Assembly (NCBI RefSeq): GCF_033954835.1
Contig: NZ_CP121471.1
Coordinates: 5,202,501-5,266,500 of the forward strand
Source: Thiorhodovibrio frisius
GTDB taxonomy: Bacteria; Pseudomonadota; Gammaproteobacteria; Chromatiales; Chromatiaceae
Length of the DNA: 64,000 bases
Direction of reading: 5' to 3'
Shown here: positions 33,201 to 42,266 of the stretch, one piece after another
How the letters are laid out: every line of letters starts with the position of its first letter
How positions within the stretch are numbered: the first letter of the stretch is position 1
Program-made: the position numbers and the translations under genes
Notes under the pieces: model-generated
What the model saw: the letters and a program-made list of their open reading frames with translations, nothing else
Told to the model about the DNA's origin: nothing
Databases searched by the model: none

Positions 33201-33324
33201 CTTCAAGCTCCTTGAGTGCACCCGTGCGCGTTTGTCGCAGCTCAGACGAGGCAAAGAAGTAGAAGGCCACCGTCAACCCGGCGCCAAGCAGAAAAAGGCC
33301 AAGACCCATTGGGGGTGAGCGCAT
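30244..33324 (-). CDS. Hybrid sensor histidine kinase (membrane, PAS, HisKA, HATPase, two REC)
   Basis: 1026 residues if started at the ATG 33324, which has AAGGA 10 bases upstream; an ATG at 33345 is also possible. Domains in order: membrane segment ~6-24, a large periplasmic sensor to ~310, second membrane segment, PAS ~360-465, coiled linker, HisKA with phosphoacceptor His512 in FLANMSHEIRTPLNAI, HATPase_c with N box LINLLGNAVKFT and G boxes DTGIGI and GGTGLGLSI, a first divergent REC (AMIDYHFPG), and a second canonical REC (ADDEPTN, LVLMDVRMPEMNG, IIALTA). There is no HPt domain and no separate output regulator beside it, so partners must be elsewhere. Confidence 0.9.
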   Translation of the reverse strand: MRSPPMGLGLFLLGAGLTVAFYFFASSELRQTRTGALKELEVIAARDAQALEQWRGERLADGKTFTAGLPARLARWREGDFLAGPTIPELKDRLQTTLEAYNYAGVRLFGANGQLLLGEVADGIAPEVLEPLNPLSATDLNGRQPMLSLLRIDATGPASMVLDIPLWYQDQLGGHLRFLIQPQAFLTKLLGPDMTTATGSHAMLLQTSDHELLWFAPEPAFVVQADALKSSQPERQPALKWRMRPAPEVVAQVLAQWQEDPKDAPEIFKYEDGGRFFVNFSAVSNSSWLVMATSNRMAVCGPCIKRQITIGLVLLLFYSLAAATFWNWRRAQQGREIARRNEVLGAAATAMPGALYVAEPDSFSTLFISAGIQRLLGFEPQDVLATPGFFIDSMHEDDREAAVSALRTLVASENSLGVLNYRVWRQDRSGWVWVEDRIFVERSDKSKAKLLYGVMFDITKRKLVEQQLEEKNRRLESLNADLQEANEREKGLAEKASAANLAKSEFLANMSHEIRTPLNAIIGITDLLSEAGLDEEQRQYAETLRGASRSLLALINDILDFSKIEKGRLTLECIAFGLDPLIEEVVTVAAVQAEAKGLEFLVDVDQRIPAWLLGDSLRLRQVLINLLGNAVKFTSSGDVTLAVELIQAKAERVVVEFSVRDTGIGIAPDRQQALFDAFTQADSSTTRKFGGTGLGLSIAAELVTLMGGSLRVDSQPEAGSRFYFTLHLDLPNPAESPQDSLQTLAGRRALVVADYQPLRELLPRHLRALGLRVQAAADVGGAASLLAKDGPTDLAMIDYHFPGSEPREQIQALRERATPGATRILLMASSRDFGEAVALRTAGLADTVISKPLTRGALRRTLSDFVQGVSKDAGQDTQTQGSRDQSRASGGIGNAAGGIKDACILVADDEPTNQIVLKKILAKLGHRVLVAANGREALEVLSQHPCDLVLMDVRMPEMNGHQATRAIRAADSTALNPKIPIIALTAEAVTGERESALASGMDDFLTKPIEISALNEAIQRWLARAG

Positions 33325-33547
33325 TACCGACAATTCCTTTATCATCAACCGCTAATATTGCAAGAACGCTTGTCTTTCAGCATAGCAGTATCCGCAAACG
33401 GCCACCTGATTGTGCGAATTTCGGCAGTTGCAGCGGCCGTTCTCGACTATGCTTGAGACTGGGATTGAGACTGGAAGTCAAATCTCCGCGATAAGCCTTG
33501 GAATTTGACCTCTGGAAACAATAGTGTTGGCACAAGGGCAGGCAGTC

Positions 33548-35485
33548 ATGAGCAAGACGGGAAAGACCCAGAAAAACGGCGCATCCTGGAGCGGCGGCAG
33601 CATGCGGCTGCGCACCAAGATTCTTCTCGGCTTCGGCACTCTTCTGGTGCTGATGATTCTGTCCGCTGGCTGGAGCTACCTCGGATTGTCAAGCATCCTC
33701 GGTCTGAGCGACAAGGTGGTGGAGGCGGATAATTTGCGCACCGACCTGGCCCAGCGCGAAATCGATCATCTGAACTGGGCCAGCACGCTCAGTCGTTACG
33801 TTTTCAACGACGACTCGGACAAGCTTGATCTCCAGCTCGACCCGCGCCAATGCGCCTTCGGGCGCTGGTACTATGGCGAAGGGCGCAAGAAGGCCGAGGC
33901 GCTCTTCCCCTCAATCAAGCCCCTGCTCGCGTCCATCGAGGCCCCGCACGCAGCCCTGCATGAAACCGCAAGCAGCATCCGCGACACCTACCAACCCGCA
34001 GACCCGCAATTGTCCGAGCGCGCTCAAGAACTTGAACTCGGCCATATCGAGTGGGCGTCCGAGGTGCAATCCGCGCTCATCACGCAGGCGCGCCAGCTTG
34101 ATGTCCAGCTCGACCACACCCAATGCGCACTCGGGAAGTTTCTCTACGGTCCGCAACGCGCGGCCTTTCATACAGCCCACCCGGATATCGATGCGGTTTT
34201 TACCTCGATTGAAGACCCGCACCAGCGCCTGCATGAGAGCGCCGCATCCATGCAACGGCCGTTGCTGATCGGCGATTTTGACAGCGCCAAGCAGATTTTT
34301 AACGACGACACTCTGCCTTCCCTGGCCAAGGTGCGCGCCGGACTCGATCAGGTCCAGAGCATGGCCGGCGCACAGGTTGCTGGCACGCGCGCGGCGCGCG
34401 ACATCTATAACAACGCGACTCTGCCGGAATTGCGCAAGGTGCAGAAGGATCTCTCAGAAATGGCCGAGATTGTGAACAGCGACTCCAAGCAATACCAGAC
34501 AAAGCTGGTTGCCGACGGTCAGACAACCCAGGGCGTCCAGGTGGGCGTGACCATTGTCTCTGTCCTGGTGGCCGCCGTGCTGGCGCTCGGCATCACCGCC
34601 AGCATCCTTAAGCAACTCGGCGGCGAGCCGGCTGACCTGAAACTGCTCGCCCAGCGTCTGGGCCGGGGCGATCTGAGCCAAGCACTCAAGCTCAAAAGCG
34701 GTGATTCCAGCAGCCTGGCCGCCGGCATGGCGAGCATGGTCGAGGAACTGAAAACAATTGTCGGCGAAGTGCGCTCGGGCGCGGACAGCCTGTCCAGCGC
34801 ATCGAGTCAGGTCAGCTCCACCGCCCAGTCGCTTAGCCAGGGCGCAACCGAGCAGGCTGCCAGCGTGGAGGAAACCTCCGCTGGCATCGAGCAGCTCAAT
34901 GCCAGTGTCGGGCAGAACAGCGACAATGCGCGGCGCACCGATGAGATGGCGCGCACCGCCGCCGAGGAAGCGCGTCAGGGCGGCGATGCGGTCAATCGCA
35001 CTGTCGCGGCGATGAAAGACATTGCGAGCAAAATCGGCATGATTGAGGAAATTGCCTACAAGACCAATCTGCTCGCGCTCAATGCCGCGATCGAGGCGGC
35101 ACGGGCCGGTCAGCATGGCAAGGGCTTTACCGTGGTGGCCGCCGAGGTGCGCAAGCTCGCCGAATCGAGCGGCGAGACCGCGCGCGAGATCAACGACCTG
35201 GCCGGCAGTAGCGTGCAGATTGCCGAGGATGCCGGCAAACTACTCGAGGCCACCGTGCCCAAAATCGTCCAAACCGCCGAGCTGATCGGCGAGATTGCCA
35301 GCGCATCGCGCGAGCAGGCCGGCGGCGTCAGGCAGATCAACGAGGCCATGAGCCAGCTCGACCAGGCCACGCAGCAGAACGCTGCCGCCTCGGAAGAGCT
35401 CGCGGCCACCTCCGAGGAACTGAGCGCCCAGGCGCAGCAGCTACAGGAGTCCATGTCCTTCTTCACCCTGAGCAAGAACGCCTAG
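33548..35485 (+). CDS. Methyl-accepting chemotaxis protein with two CZB zinc-binding domains
   Basis: 645 residues. Membrane segment 1 is at ~24-44 and segment 2 at ~330-352. The region between them carries two chemoreceptor zinc-binding (CZB) units. The 3His/1Cys ligands are complete in both: His74, Cys102, His134, His138 and His166, Cys193, His225, His229, each in the pattern HxxWA...QC.FG.W.YG...PH..LHE. A HAMP-like linker and a signalling domain with the invariant tip [22 protein letters not shown] follow. CZB domains sense zinc or hypochlorous acid. They are usually cytoplasmic at the C-terminus, so a doubled copy in the periplasmic sensor position is uncommon. speA starts 4 bases after its stop. 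Confidence 0.9.
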   Translation: MSKTGKTQKNGASWSGGSMRLRTKILLGFGTLLVLMILSAGWSYLGLSSILGLSDKVVEADNLRTDLAQREIDHLNWASTLSRYVFNDDSDKLDLQLDPRQCAFGRWYYGEGRKKAEALFPSIKPLLASIEAPHAALHETASSIRDTYQPADPQLSERAQELELGHIEWASEVQSALITQARQLDVQLDHTQCALGKFLYGPQRAAFHTAHPDIDAVFTSIEDPHQRLHESAASMQRPLLIGDFDSAKQIFNDDTLPSLAKVRAGLDQVQSMAGAQVAGTRAARDIYNNATLPELRKVQKDLSEMAEIVNSDSKQYQTKLVADGQTTQGVQVGVTIVSVLVAAVLALGITASILKQLGGEPADLKLLAQRLGRGDLSQALKLKSGDSSSLAAGMASMVEELKTIVGEVRSGADSLSSASSQVSSTAQSLSQGATEQAASVEETSAGIEQLNASVGQNSDNARRTDEMARTAAEEARQGGDAVNRTVAAMKDIASKIGMIEEIAYKTNLLALNAAIEAARAGQHGKGFTVVAAEVRKLAESSGETAREINDLAGSSVQIAEDAGKLLEATVPKIVQTAELIGEIASASREQAGGVRQINEAMSQLDQATQQNAAASEELAATSEELSAQAQQLQESMSFFTLSKNA

Positions 35486-35489
35486 CAAC

Positions 35490-37379
35490 ATGCCCCCGGC
35501 ACCCGCCATTGGCGACTCCATCTATGCCATCAGCCGCTGGGGTGAAGGCTATTTCGAGGTGGCCGACAACGGCCATCTTGCCGTGCGCCCCGACCCGCAA
35601 GGCGCCACCCGCATCGATCTTCCGGCACTGACCGAGCGCCTGCGCGAGCAGGGGCTGTCTCTGCCAGTGCTGGTACGCTTCGACGACATCCTGCGCGACC
35701 GCGTGCGTCGGCTGCACCGGGCCTTCGCTGCCGCCATTTCGGCACACTGCTACCAGGGCAGCTACCGACCGGTCTATCCGATCAAGGTCAATCAGCAACA
35801 CAGCGTGGTGCGCGCGCTGCTCGCCGGCGGTGGCCTGGGGCTGGAGGCCGGCAGCAAGCCGGAGTTGCTCGCAGTGCTGGCACTAACGCCGGATGACGAG
35901 ACCATCGTCTGCAACGGCTACAAAGACCGCGAATATGTGCGCCTGGCGCTGCTCGGGCGGCGCTTAGGCCGGCGAATTTTCATTGTGATCGAAAAGCCGT
36001 CCGAGCTTGATCTGGTGATTGAGGAAGCACAGCGGCTTGAGGTTGAACCCCTGCTTGGCGTGCGCGTGCGCCTGGCCGCAGCGGCCGCTGGCAACTGGCA
36101 GAACAGCGGTGGCGAAAAAGCCAAGTTCGGACTATCGGCGAGCCAGATTCTGGCGCTGGTCGAGCGGCTGCGGGCCAAGCAGGCATTGGGCTGGTTGCGA
36201 CTGCTGCACGCGCATCTTGGCTCGCAGATTCCCAACTTGCAGGACATTGCCACCGGCGTGCGCGAACTGGCGCAATTTTACGGCGAGCTGCGCGAGGCGG
36301 GTGCCGCGCTCGACACCCTAGACGTGGGCGGCGGTCTGGGCGTGGACTACGAAGGCACGCGCACCCGCGCCTATTGTTCGGTCAACTACAGCCCGGACCA
36401 ATACGCCGAGACCATTGTCGCTGCTGTGGCTTCAAGCTGCCGCGCACGCGACTTGCCCGAGCCCGATCTGATTACCGAGTCTGGTCGGGCGCTCAGTGCC
36501 CATCATGCAGTGCTGATCACCGATGTGGTCGACCGCGAACAGGCGCCCGGGCGGGACTGCCCGGCTAGCGACCCGCTCGATGACGCGCATCCGCCACTCG
36601 CCGCACTCGCGGCTAATCTCGCCGCTGCCAGCAGCGAGCCGCCGCTTGAAGTCTATGAACGCGCGCAGGAGTTGCGCGCCGGGGTGCAGCAGCAGTTTGC
36701 GCGCGGCGAACTGCCACTTGCGGTGCGCGCGCGCGCCGATGAACTCCATGCCGCCACCGGTCGCGCGCTGCGCCCGCGTCTGTCGCACAGCAACAGGCGC
36801 CAGCGCGAACTGCTCGATGCCATCAATGCCGCGCTGGCAGACAAGGTATTCTGCAACTTCTCGCTGTTTCAGTCCCTGCCGGATGTCTGGGCCATCGATC
36901 AGATTTTCCCTATTTTGCCTTTACAACGGCTGCACGAGCCCCCGAGCGAACGCGCCCTGCTGCATGATCTCACCTGCGATTCCGACGGCTGCATCGGCCA
37001 GTATGTCGATCAGGACGGGATCGAGGCCAGTCTGCCGCTGCATGCATTCGACCCCAGACAAGACCAGTACCTGATTGGCTTTTTTATGGTCGGTGCCTAT
37101 CAGGAAATTCTCGGCGATATTCACAATCTGTTCGGTGATACCGATGCGGTCAACATCGAACTCGACCCCAATGCGCCGGACGGATATCGCTTGGGCGATC
37201 TCGAACGCGGCGACTCGACCGAAGAACTGCTGCGCTATGTGCATTTTGAGCCACGCGCATTACTCTCGCGCTACCAGCGGCTGTTGCAACAAGCCGATCT
37301 TGACCCCGCCACGCGCGAGGCCTTTTACCTGGAACTAAAAGTAGGGCTCTTTGGTTACACCTATCTCGGCAGTCTTTAG
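35490..37379 (+). CDS. speA: Biosynthetic arginine decarboxylase
   Basis: 629 residues, the normal length. The PLP lysine is Lys99 in RPVYPIKVNQQ, the glycine-rich phosphate loop is DVGGGLGVDYEGT, and the active-site cysteine region TCDSDGCIGQYVD is near residue 490. ESGRAL and the start of the second barrel follow the family. It converts arginine to agmatine for polyamine synthesis, in the cytoplasm. The gene starts 4 bases after the chemoreceptor stop, so the two are probably co-transcribed, although no functional link is known. Confidence 0.95.
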   Translation: MPPAPAIGDSIYAISRWGEGYFEVADNGHLAVRPDPQGATRIDLPALTERLREQGLSLPVLVRFDDILRDRVRRLHRAFAAAISAHCYQGSYRPVYPIKVNQQHSVVRALLAGGGLGLEAGSKPELLAVLALTPDDETIVCNGYKDREYVRLALLGRRLGRRIFIVIEKPSELDLVIEEAQRLEVEPLLGVRVRLAAAAAGNWQNSGGEKAKFGLSASQILALVERLRAKQALGWLRLLHAHLGSQIPNLQDIATGVRELAQFYGELREAGAALDTLDVGGGLGVDYEGTRTRAYCSVNYSPDQYAETIVAAVASSCRARDLPEPDLITESGRALSAHHAVLITDVVDREQAPGRDCPASDPLDDAHPPLAALAANLAAASSEPPLEVYERAQELRAGVQQQFARGELPLAVRARADELHAATGRALRPRLSHSNRRQRELLDAINAALADKVFCNFSLFQSLPDVWAIDQIFPILPLQRLHEPPSERALLHDLTCDSDGCIGQYVDQDGIEASLPLHAFDPRQDQYLIGFFMVGAYQEILGDIHNLFGDTDAVNIELDPNAPDGYRLGDLERGDSTEELLRYVHFEPRALLSRYQRLLQQADLDPATREAFYLELKVGLFGYTYLGSL

Positions 37380-37397
37380 CATTTCGTATCCAAGCCT

Positions 37398-37772
37398 ATG
37401 CACGAACTCTCTATCTGTCTGTCGCTGCTTGACCAGGTCAAAGCCATTGCCGCCGAGCACGAAGCGCGCGGGGTGACCCTCATCCGCCTGCGCATCGGCC
37501 CGCTCTCTGGTGTAGAGCCGCAATTGCTCGCCAATGCCTACCCACTCGCTGCCGCCGGAACCATTGCCGAGCATGCGCACCTAGAAATCGACTCAGGCGC
37601 CATCCGCGTGCGCTGTCGCGCCTGCGGCGCTGAGAGTGAAGCCACTCCCAATCGGCTGCTGTGCGCAGACTGCGGCAGCTACCAGACCGAACTGATCAGC
37701 GGCGACGAAATGCTGCTAGCCAGTCTTGAGCTGGACATCGAAGACGCAGCTGCCATTACCAGCAGCCCCTGA
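37398..37772 (+). CDS. hypA: HypA hydrogenase nickel-incorporation protein
   Basis: 124 residues, 18 bases after speA. The N-terminal Met-His2-Glu3 (MHELSI) is the nickel site, and the zinc ribbon has Cys73, Cys76, Cys89 and Cys92. HypA delivers nickel to [NiFe]-hydrogenase precursors together with HypB. No other hyp or hydrogenase gene is in the window, so this copy is isolated behind arginine decarboxylase. The length (usual 113-120) and key residues are normal. Confidence 0.93.
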   Translation: MHELSICLSLLDQVKAIAAEHEARGVTLIRLRIGPLSGVEPQLLANAYPLAAAGTIAEHAHLEIDSGAIRVRCRACGAESEATPNRLLCADCGSYQTELISGDEMLLASLELDIEDAAAITSSP

Positions 37773-37977
37773 TCCGATCAAGGGCCGCCGAGACCCCCGT
37801 GGCCGTCACCCGACCCAAAACCGATAACCAGTTTGCGATTGGTATAAGCTCACTGCCAATTCGAAGCCGCTGCTTCTCGCCGGGCCAAGCCGTCAATCTC
37901 CATAGCCGTCACTGCCCATGAGCCCAGGGACTAGCTCTGCTCGCCTGCCTTAGCGGACCGAAATCAAAGTTCGCCGG

Positions 37978-38280
37978 TCAGGGGATATAGCCGGGGGCAT
38001 TAGGTCCAAGGTTCTGCTCGTGGTCGAGGGCCGCGTCGCGCAAGTCGAAATAGCCATCCGGCGGCCCGCCCTCGTTGGTGCTCCCGTCGCCGAAATCCTG
38101 GACATCCGCAACGCCCTGGTCCGCGCCAGGATCAATCTGGCCGTGCGGGGACTCATCGATGGTTTGACGGACGTCGACATCAAGCCCATTGGTGATAACT
38201 TCCTCCTCAGCCGAGGCAGAAAAAGCGGAAACCAGCAGCAAAGAGCCAATGGTCGCGAATGCTAGGTTCTTCGAGTTCAA
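37978..38280 (-). CDS. Small exported protein of unknown function
   Basis: 100 residues from a TTG start at 38280, preceded by GAGGT with 5-base spacing. An ATG at 38316 is in frame but has no ribosome-binding site and would spoil the signal peptide. A clear Sec signal is seen: KNLAFATIGSLLLVSAFSASA, cleavage after ASA near residue 24. The mature part is very acidic (EEEVITNGLDVDVR, DPGADQGVADVQDFGDG, DPRDAA-like end with GPNAPGYIP), with no cysteines or known motif. It may be periplasmic or bind cations. I do not recognise the family. Confidence 0.6.
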   Translation of the reverse strand: MNSKNLAFATIGSLLLVSAFSASAEEEVITNGLDVDVRQTIDESPHGQIDPGADQGVADVQDFGDGSTNEGGPPDGYFDLRDAALDHEQNLGPNAPGYIP

Positions 38281-38648
38281 TTTGCACCTCGTGGATGGAG
38301 CGCTGTAGAAGGGCATGGCATTTCAAAGGCATATAACCTTTGGAAAAGATATTATTTTTATGAAATTCCGCAGCCTTGGATTTTCTTTGCGGAAAACACG
38401 AATTATCACACAAACACACTAAAAAACGGGACAGTCAGCCCCGCTCCTCCAACCTGCCTTGGGCGGGCACAATGAGCGATGTCATCGAACATCCTCAACC
38501 AAGGCAACGGAGCGGACTAAATAGCGAGCATACCAAAGAAGGGGACCATCACGCTGTTAGGCATCGCCTCAGCGCGCCGCGAGCGCATTCCAAAATGATG
38601 CACTTGCGGCAGGCCAATTCCTGATTTCGCCGGTGGCTGCTGCACGGC
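38281..38648. other. AT-richer intergenic stretch upstream of the exported protein
   Basis: The first ~120 bases are notably AT-rich for this genome (TATTATTTTTATGAAATTCC near 38348-38367) and should hold the promoter of the minus-strand exported-protein gene. A small hairpin CAAAGG-CATATAA-CCTTTG is at 38324-38342. No gene was recognised in the remainder up to the malic enzyme stop. Confidence 0.4.
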
Positions 38649-40286
38649 TCAGACGAGCGTCGGATATTCGGGCCGATAGACATGGGCGCGAATGAAATCG
38701 ACCATATCAGTCGGACGCTCGACGCGCGCGAGGCCCAGGTCGAAAACGAGTTGCGCGACCCGAGCGGCGGTTTGGATTTCGGTCTCCAAGATGTTCGACT
38801 GAGGCGGATAAAGCAGCCCCTGCTTGAGCATCTCGGGCGGCACCTGATCCGCGACCGCCGCTGCTGCCTCGATGAACATTTCGTCGGCGACGCGACTGGC
38901 TTGGGTCGCGTAAATCGCCATGCCCACCGCCGGGAAGATGTAAAAATTGTTGGCTTGTCCCGGCAGAAAGACCTGCCCCTCATAATGGACGGGATCGAAC
39001 TGGACGCCCGCGGCATAGATCACCTTGCCCTTGGACCAGGTGTAGGCCTGCTCCGCGGTGCATTCTGCGTGATCGGTCGGGTTCGACAGGGCGAGGATCA
39101 CCGGGCGCTCGTTCACCCGCGACATCGCCTCGACGACCTCTTGGGTGAAGGCGCCGCCGACCGTGCTGACCCCGATAAGCGTCGTCGGCTTCAGGCGCTT
39201 GATCGCAGCGGCGAAGTCCGTGCAGGGCTCGTTCGGGTGCGCATAGGGTCGCTGGAAGTCTACTAGGTCCGTGCGGCTCGGCTCCAGCAGGCCATTGACG
39301 TCAAACATGTGCACCTTGGCCTGCGCGTCGGCGAGCGACATGCCTTGGGCGACCAGCGCCGAGCACAGCAGGTTGGCAAGGCCAATGCCCGCCGATCCGG
39401 CGCCGAGGAAGAGGTAGCTCTCGTCCTTGAGCTGGGTGCCCTTGAGATTCACGGCGTTGATCATCCCGGCCAGGGTGATACCGGCTGTACCCTGAACATC
39501 GTCGTTGTAGACGCAGTATCGGTCGCGGTAGCGCTCGAGCAAATGCACTGCATCCACCCCCGTCCAGTCCTCGAAATGGATGCAGCAACGCGGAAACACC
39601 TCCTGCACCGCCTCAACCAGCTCGTCGACGAACGAAAAAAGCTCGTCCGTCGGCGGACGCGCTTTGCGCAGCCCGAGATAGAGCGGGTCATTGCGGTATT
39701 GCTCGTTGTTGGTGCCCGCGTCCAGATACATCGGGAGTAGGTACTGAGGGGGCACCCCGGCTGCGGCAGTGTAGAGCTGGAGCTTACCAATCGGGATGCC
39801 CATGCCGTTGGCACCAAGGTCACCGAGGCCGAGGATGCGTCCACCGTCGGTTACGCAGATGAAGCGGATGTCCTTCTGGGGCCAGTTTCCAAGGATGTCC
39901 CGAACCTGCCCTCGCCGCTCGATCGAGACATACATTCCCCGGCTTTGGCGGTAAATGTGACCGAACTTGAGACAGACCTCGCCGATTGTCGGGTCGTAGA
40001 TGATCGGCAGGAAGCGGGCCGGGTCGGACATGATGGTCCGGTAAAACAGGGTTTCATCGTGGTCGAGCAAATTAACCAGAAAGATGTAGCGATCGAGGTC
40101 GGTGTGCTTATGGCTGAGCTGCAGCATCACTCGGCGCAGTTGCTGATCCTCGGTCTCGGTCACATCGGGTACCAGACCCACAAGGCCCAGGGCCTGCCTT
40201 TCGGCCTCGGTGAAGGCGGTGGATTTGTTCAAGGACGGATCTTGAAGCAGCTCTGAACCGCGCTTGGAGATGGTCGTCATGGGCAT
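38649..40286 (-). CDS. maeA: NAD-dependent malic enzyme
   Basis: 545 residues from ATG 40286 (a second ATG follows two codons later). Typical segments: LLDHDETLFYRTIM, the tyrosine-containing IYDPTIGEVCLKFG, VTDGGRILGLGDLGANGMGIPIGKLQLY, the acidic metal-binding HFEDW, CVYNDDVQGTAGITLAGM, and the NAD-binding FLGAGSAGIGLANLL. It oxidatively decarboxylates malate to pyruvate in the cytoplasm. It lies 105 bases downstream of fumC on the same strand, giving a fumarate-malate-pyruvate module, likely one operon. Confidence 0.94.
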   Translation of the reverse strand: MPMTTISKRGSELLQDPSLNKSTAFTEAERQALGLVGLVPDVTETEDQQLRRVMLQLSHKHTDLDRYIFLVNLLDHDETLFYRTIMSDPARFLPIIYDPTIGEVCLKFGHIYRQSRGMYVSIERRGQVRDILGNWPQKDIRFICVTDGGRILGLGDLGANGMGIPIGKLQLYTAAAGVPPQYLLPMYLDAGTNNEQYRNDPLYLGLRKARPPTDELFSFVDELVEAVQEVFPRCCIHFEDWTGVDAVHLLERYRDRYCVYNDDVQGTAGITLAGMINAVNLKGTQLKDESYLFLGAGSAGIGLANLLCSALVAQGMSLADAQAKVHMFDVNGLLEPSRTDLVDFQRPYAHPNEPCTDFAAAIKRLKPTTLIGVSTVGGAFTQEVVEAMSRVNERPVILALSNPTDHAECTAEQAYTWSKGKVIYAAGVQFDPVHYEGQVFLPGQANNFYIFPAVGMAIYATQASRVADEMFIEAAAAVADQVPPEMLKQGLLYPPQSNILETEIQTAARVAQLVFDLGLARVERPTDMVDFIRAHVYRPEYPTLV

Positions 40287-40391
40287 GGTCTGTCTCTCTC
40301 GTGTTGATAGGAGCGAACGGAGCCGAGGGGCCGACAACGAGCATCAAAATCGGCGGCGCGTTTAACTGATGCCGCTGACCTCGTCGGTGGC

Positions 40392-41789
40392 TTAGGCGAT
40401 GGAGGGATGGGTCATCTTCTTCGGGTCCACCACCCGGTCAAATTCGTCTGCAGCGACGAAGCCGAGCTTCAATGCGGCCTCGCGCAGGGTCATGTCATGG
40501 TCCAGGGCATAGTGGGCGACCTGCGATGCCTTGTCGTAACCGATCACTGGGCTCAGGGCCGTCACCAGCATCAGCGAGCGCTCGACAAAGTCTGCGATCC
40601 GCTTCTCGTTGGGCTCGGTGCCCTCGACTAGGAAGACGCGGAAGTTGTGACAGCCATCGGCGATCAGCCGCGCGGATTTGGCGACGTTAAAGATGATCAG
40701 CGGCTTATAGACGTTCATCTCGAGATAGCCGCTGGCACCGCCGATACCGACCGCCACATCGTTGCCCATGACCTGGGCAGCCAGCATCGCCAGCGCCTCG
40801 CACTGGGTCGGGTTGACCTTGCCCGGCATGATGGAGGAGCCCGGCTCGTTGGAGGGAATATTGAGCTCCCCGAGTCCGCAACGCGGTCCGCAGGACAGCA
40901 GCCGGATGTCGTTGGCGATCTTGAACAACGATACGGCCAGCGTCTTGAAGCTGCCGTGCAACTGCACGAGGGCGTCGTGGGCGCCCTGCACCGTGAACTT
41001 GTTCGGCGCGGTCACGAACGGCAGGCCAGTCAGCTTGGCGATCTCCGTGGCGGCCTCGGTGTCGAAGTTGGGTGCCGCGTTGAGGCCGGTGCCCACAGCG
41101 GTCCCCCCGAGGGCGAGGCGGTAGACGCCCGACAGCGCCTGCTCGATCCATCCGGCGGCTTCATCCAACATGCCGACGTAGCCGGAAACCTCTTGGCCCA
41201 GCGTCAGCGGCGTGGCGTCCTGCATGTGGGTACGACCGATCTTGACGAGTCCGTCCCATGCTTTGGCCTTGGCATCGAGCGCGTCACGCAGCGCGCGCAC
41301 AGAGGGCAGAAGCTTTGCGGTCGTCGCCACTGCTGCGGCGATGCTCATCGCCGAGGGAAAGGAATCGTTCGACGACTGCGACATGTTGACGTGATCGTTG
41401 GGGTGCACCGGGGTCTTGGCCCCGAGCGGACTGCCGGCGAGCTGGCAGCAGCGGTTGGAGATCACCTCGTTCACATTCATGTTGAACTGGGTGCCGCTGC
41501 CGGTCATCCAGACATGCAAAGGGAATTGGTCTTGGTGCTGACCGGCCAAGATCTCGTCGCAGGCCTGCACGATGAGCGCATGCTGCTGCTCGCCCAGTCG
41601 CCCGCCGGCGTGATTGACCGTTGCCGCAGCCTTCTTCAGCGTGGCATAGGCGCCGATCATCTCCCGCGGCATGAGGTCGTCGCCGATGCTGAAATGCTCA
41701 AGCGAGCGCTGGGTCTGAGCGCCCCAGAGCTTGTCGGCAGGGACCTGGACCTCCCCAATGCTGTCGGTTTCGGCACGGAACTCGGTCAT
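40392..41789 (-). CDS. fumC: Class II fumarate hydratase
   Basis: 465 residues, ATG preceded by AGGAG. The superfamily signature [16 protein letters not shown] is near residue 315, with [14 protein letters not shown] and [17 protein letters not shown] earlier. This oxygen-stable, iron-free fumarase converts fumarate to L-malate. Together with the malic enzyme downstream it would channel fumarate to pyruvate. A TATAAT hexamer on the minus strand at 41831-41836 is a likely -10 box. Confidence 0.96.
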   Translation of the reverse strand: MTEFRAETDSIGEVQVPADKLWGAQTQRSLEHFSIGDDLMPREMIGAYATLKKAAATVNHAGGRLGEQQHALIVQACDEILAGQHQDQFPLHVWMTGSGTQFNMNVNEVISNRCCQLAGSPLGAKTPVHPNDHVNMSQSSNDSFPSAMSIAAAVATTAKLLPSVRALRDALDAKAKAWDGLVKIGRTHMQDATPLTLGQEVSGYVGMLDEAAGWIEQALSGVYRLALGGTAVGTGLNAAPNFDTEAATEIAKLTGLPFVTAPNKFTVQGAHDALVQLHGSFKTLAVSLFKIANDIRLLSCGPRCGLGELNIPSNEPGSSIMPGKVNPTQCEALAMLAAQVMGNDVAVGIGGASGYLEMNVYKPLIIFNVAKSARLIADGCHNFRVFLVEGTEPNEKRIADFVERSLMLVTALSPVIGYDKASQVAHYALDHDMTLREAALKLGFVAADEFDRVVDPKKMTHPSIA

Positions 41790-42266
41790 AGGGTGCTCCT
41801 GGAGATTTTTTCTGAAGATTTGTCAGTTAGATTATATGGACAGGAAAACCGAGCAACCCTTACGAGTTTAGGTGCGGCTTGAGACAGGAGGCTAGCGAGG
41901 GCGAGATGCGCCGTCAACATGCAGCGGTGGGGCTGAACGGAGATCGCGAGCGTTGCAAGGGCCGCGAGTTGCGCGTTTTTGGATATGCTCCCGAATGTCA
42001 TCTTGATCGACGCACCAGCGCGCTGACTGGAGCACTGATCATGAATTTTGGCATCGGAGAACAGATGATCTGCGGCGGCGACGGTCTCCTGCGCGGCCGT
42101 GGCAACGATGCTCAACGCCTGGTGGTGGGAGTGCTGATGCAGCTAATCGCGCCCGCCTGTGCGGCCTCTCATAATGTGCGCTACCGTACCGACACCGGCG
42201 GCCGCTGAGGTCAAACTCTTTCTGTCACGATCTATTTCGATCTATCACGACTTGGAGTCCGCACCC
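41790..42266. other. Divergent intergenic region between fumC and desaturase
   Basis: It holds the fumC promoter (TATAAT on the minus strand at 41831-41836; the -35 box is weak). Open frames on both strands (about 41879-42208) overlap one another and match no family, so I do not call them. Just before the desaturase a short direct repeat CGATCTAT is seen twice (42229-42250 area). No RNA gene was recognised. Confidence 0.4.
41831..41836 (-). promoter_or_regulatory. Candidate -10 box of fumC
   Basis: A perfect TATAAT on the minus strand 42 bases before the fumC ATG. No good TTGACA is found at 16-18 bases; TTGCTC lies only 14 bases away, so the promoter may depend on an activator. Confidence 0.4.

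Noticed and set aside
41879-42208. Overlapping frames on both strands between fumC and the desaturase
   Set aside because: They contradict one another, have no start signals and show no known motifs.
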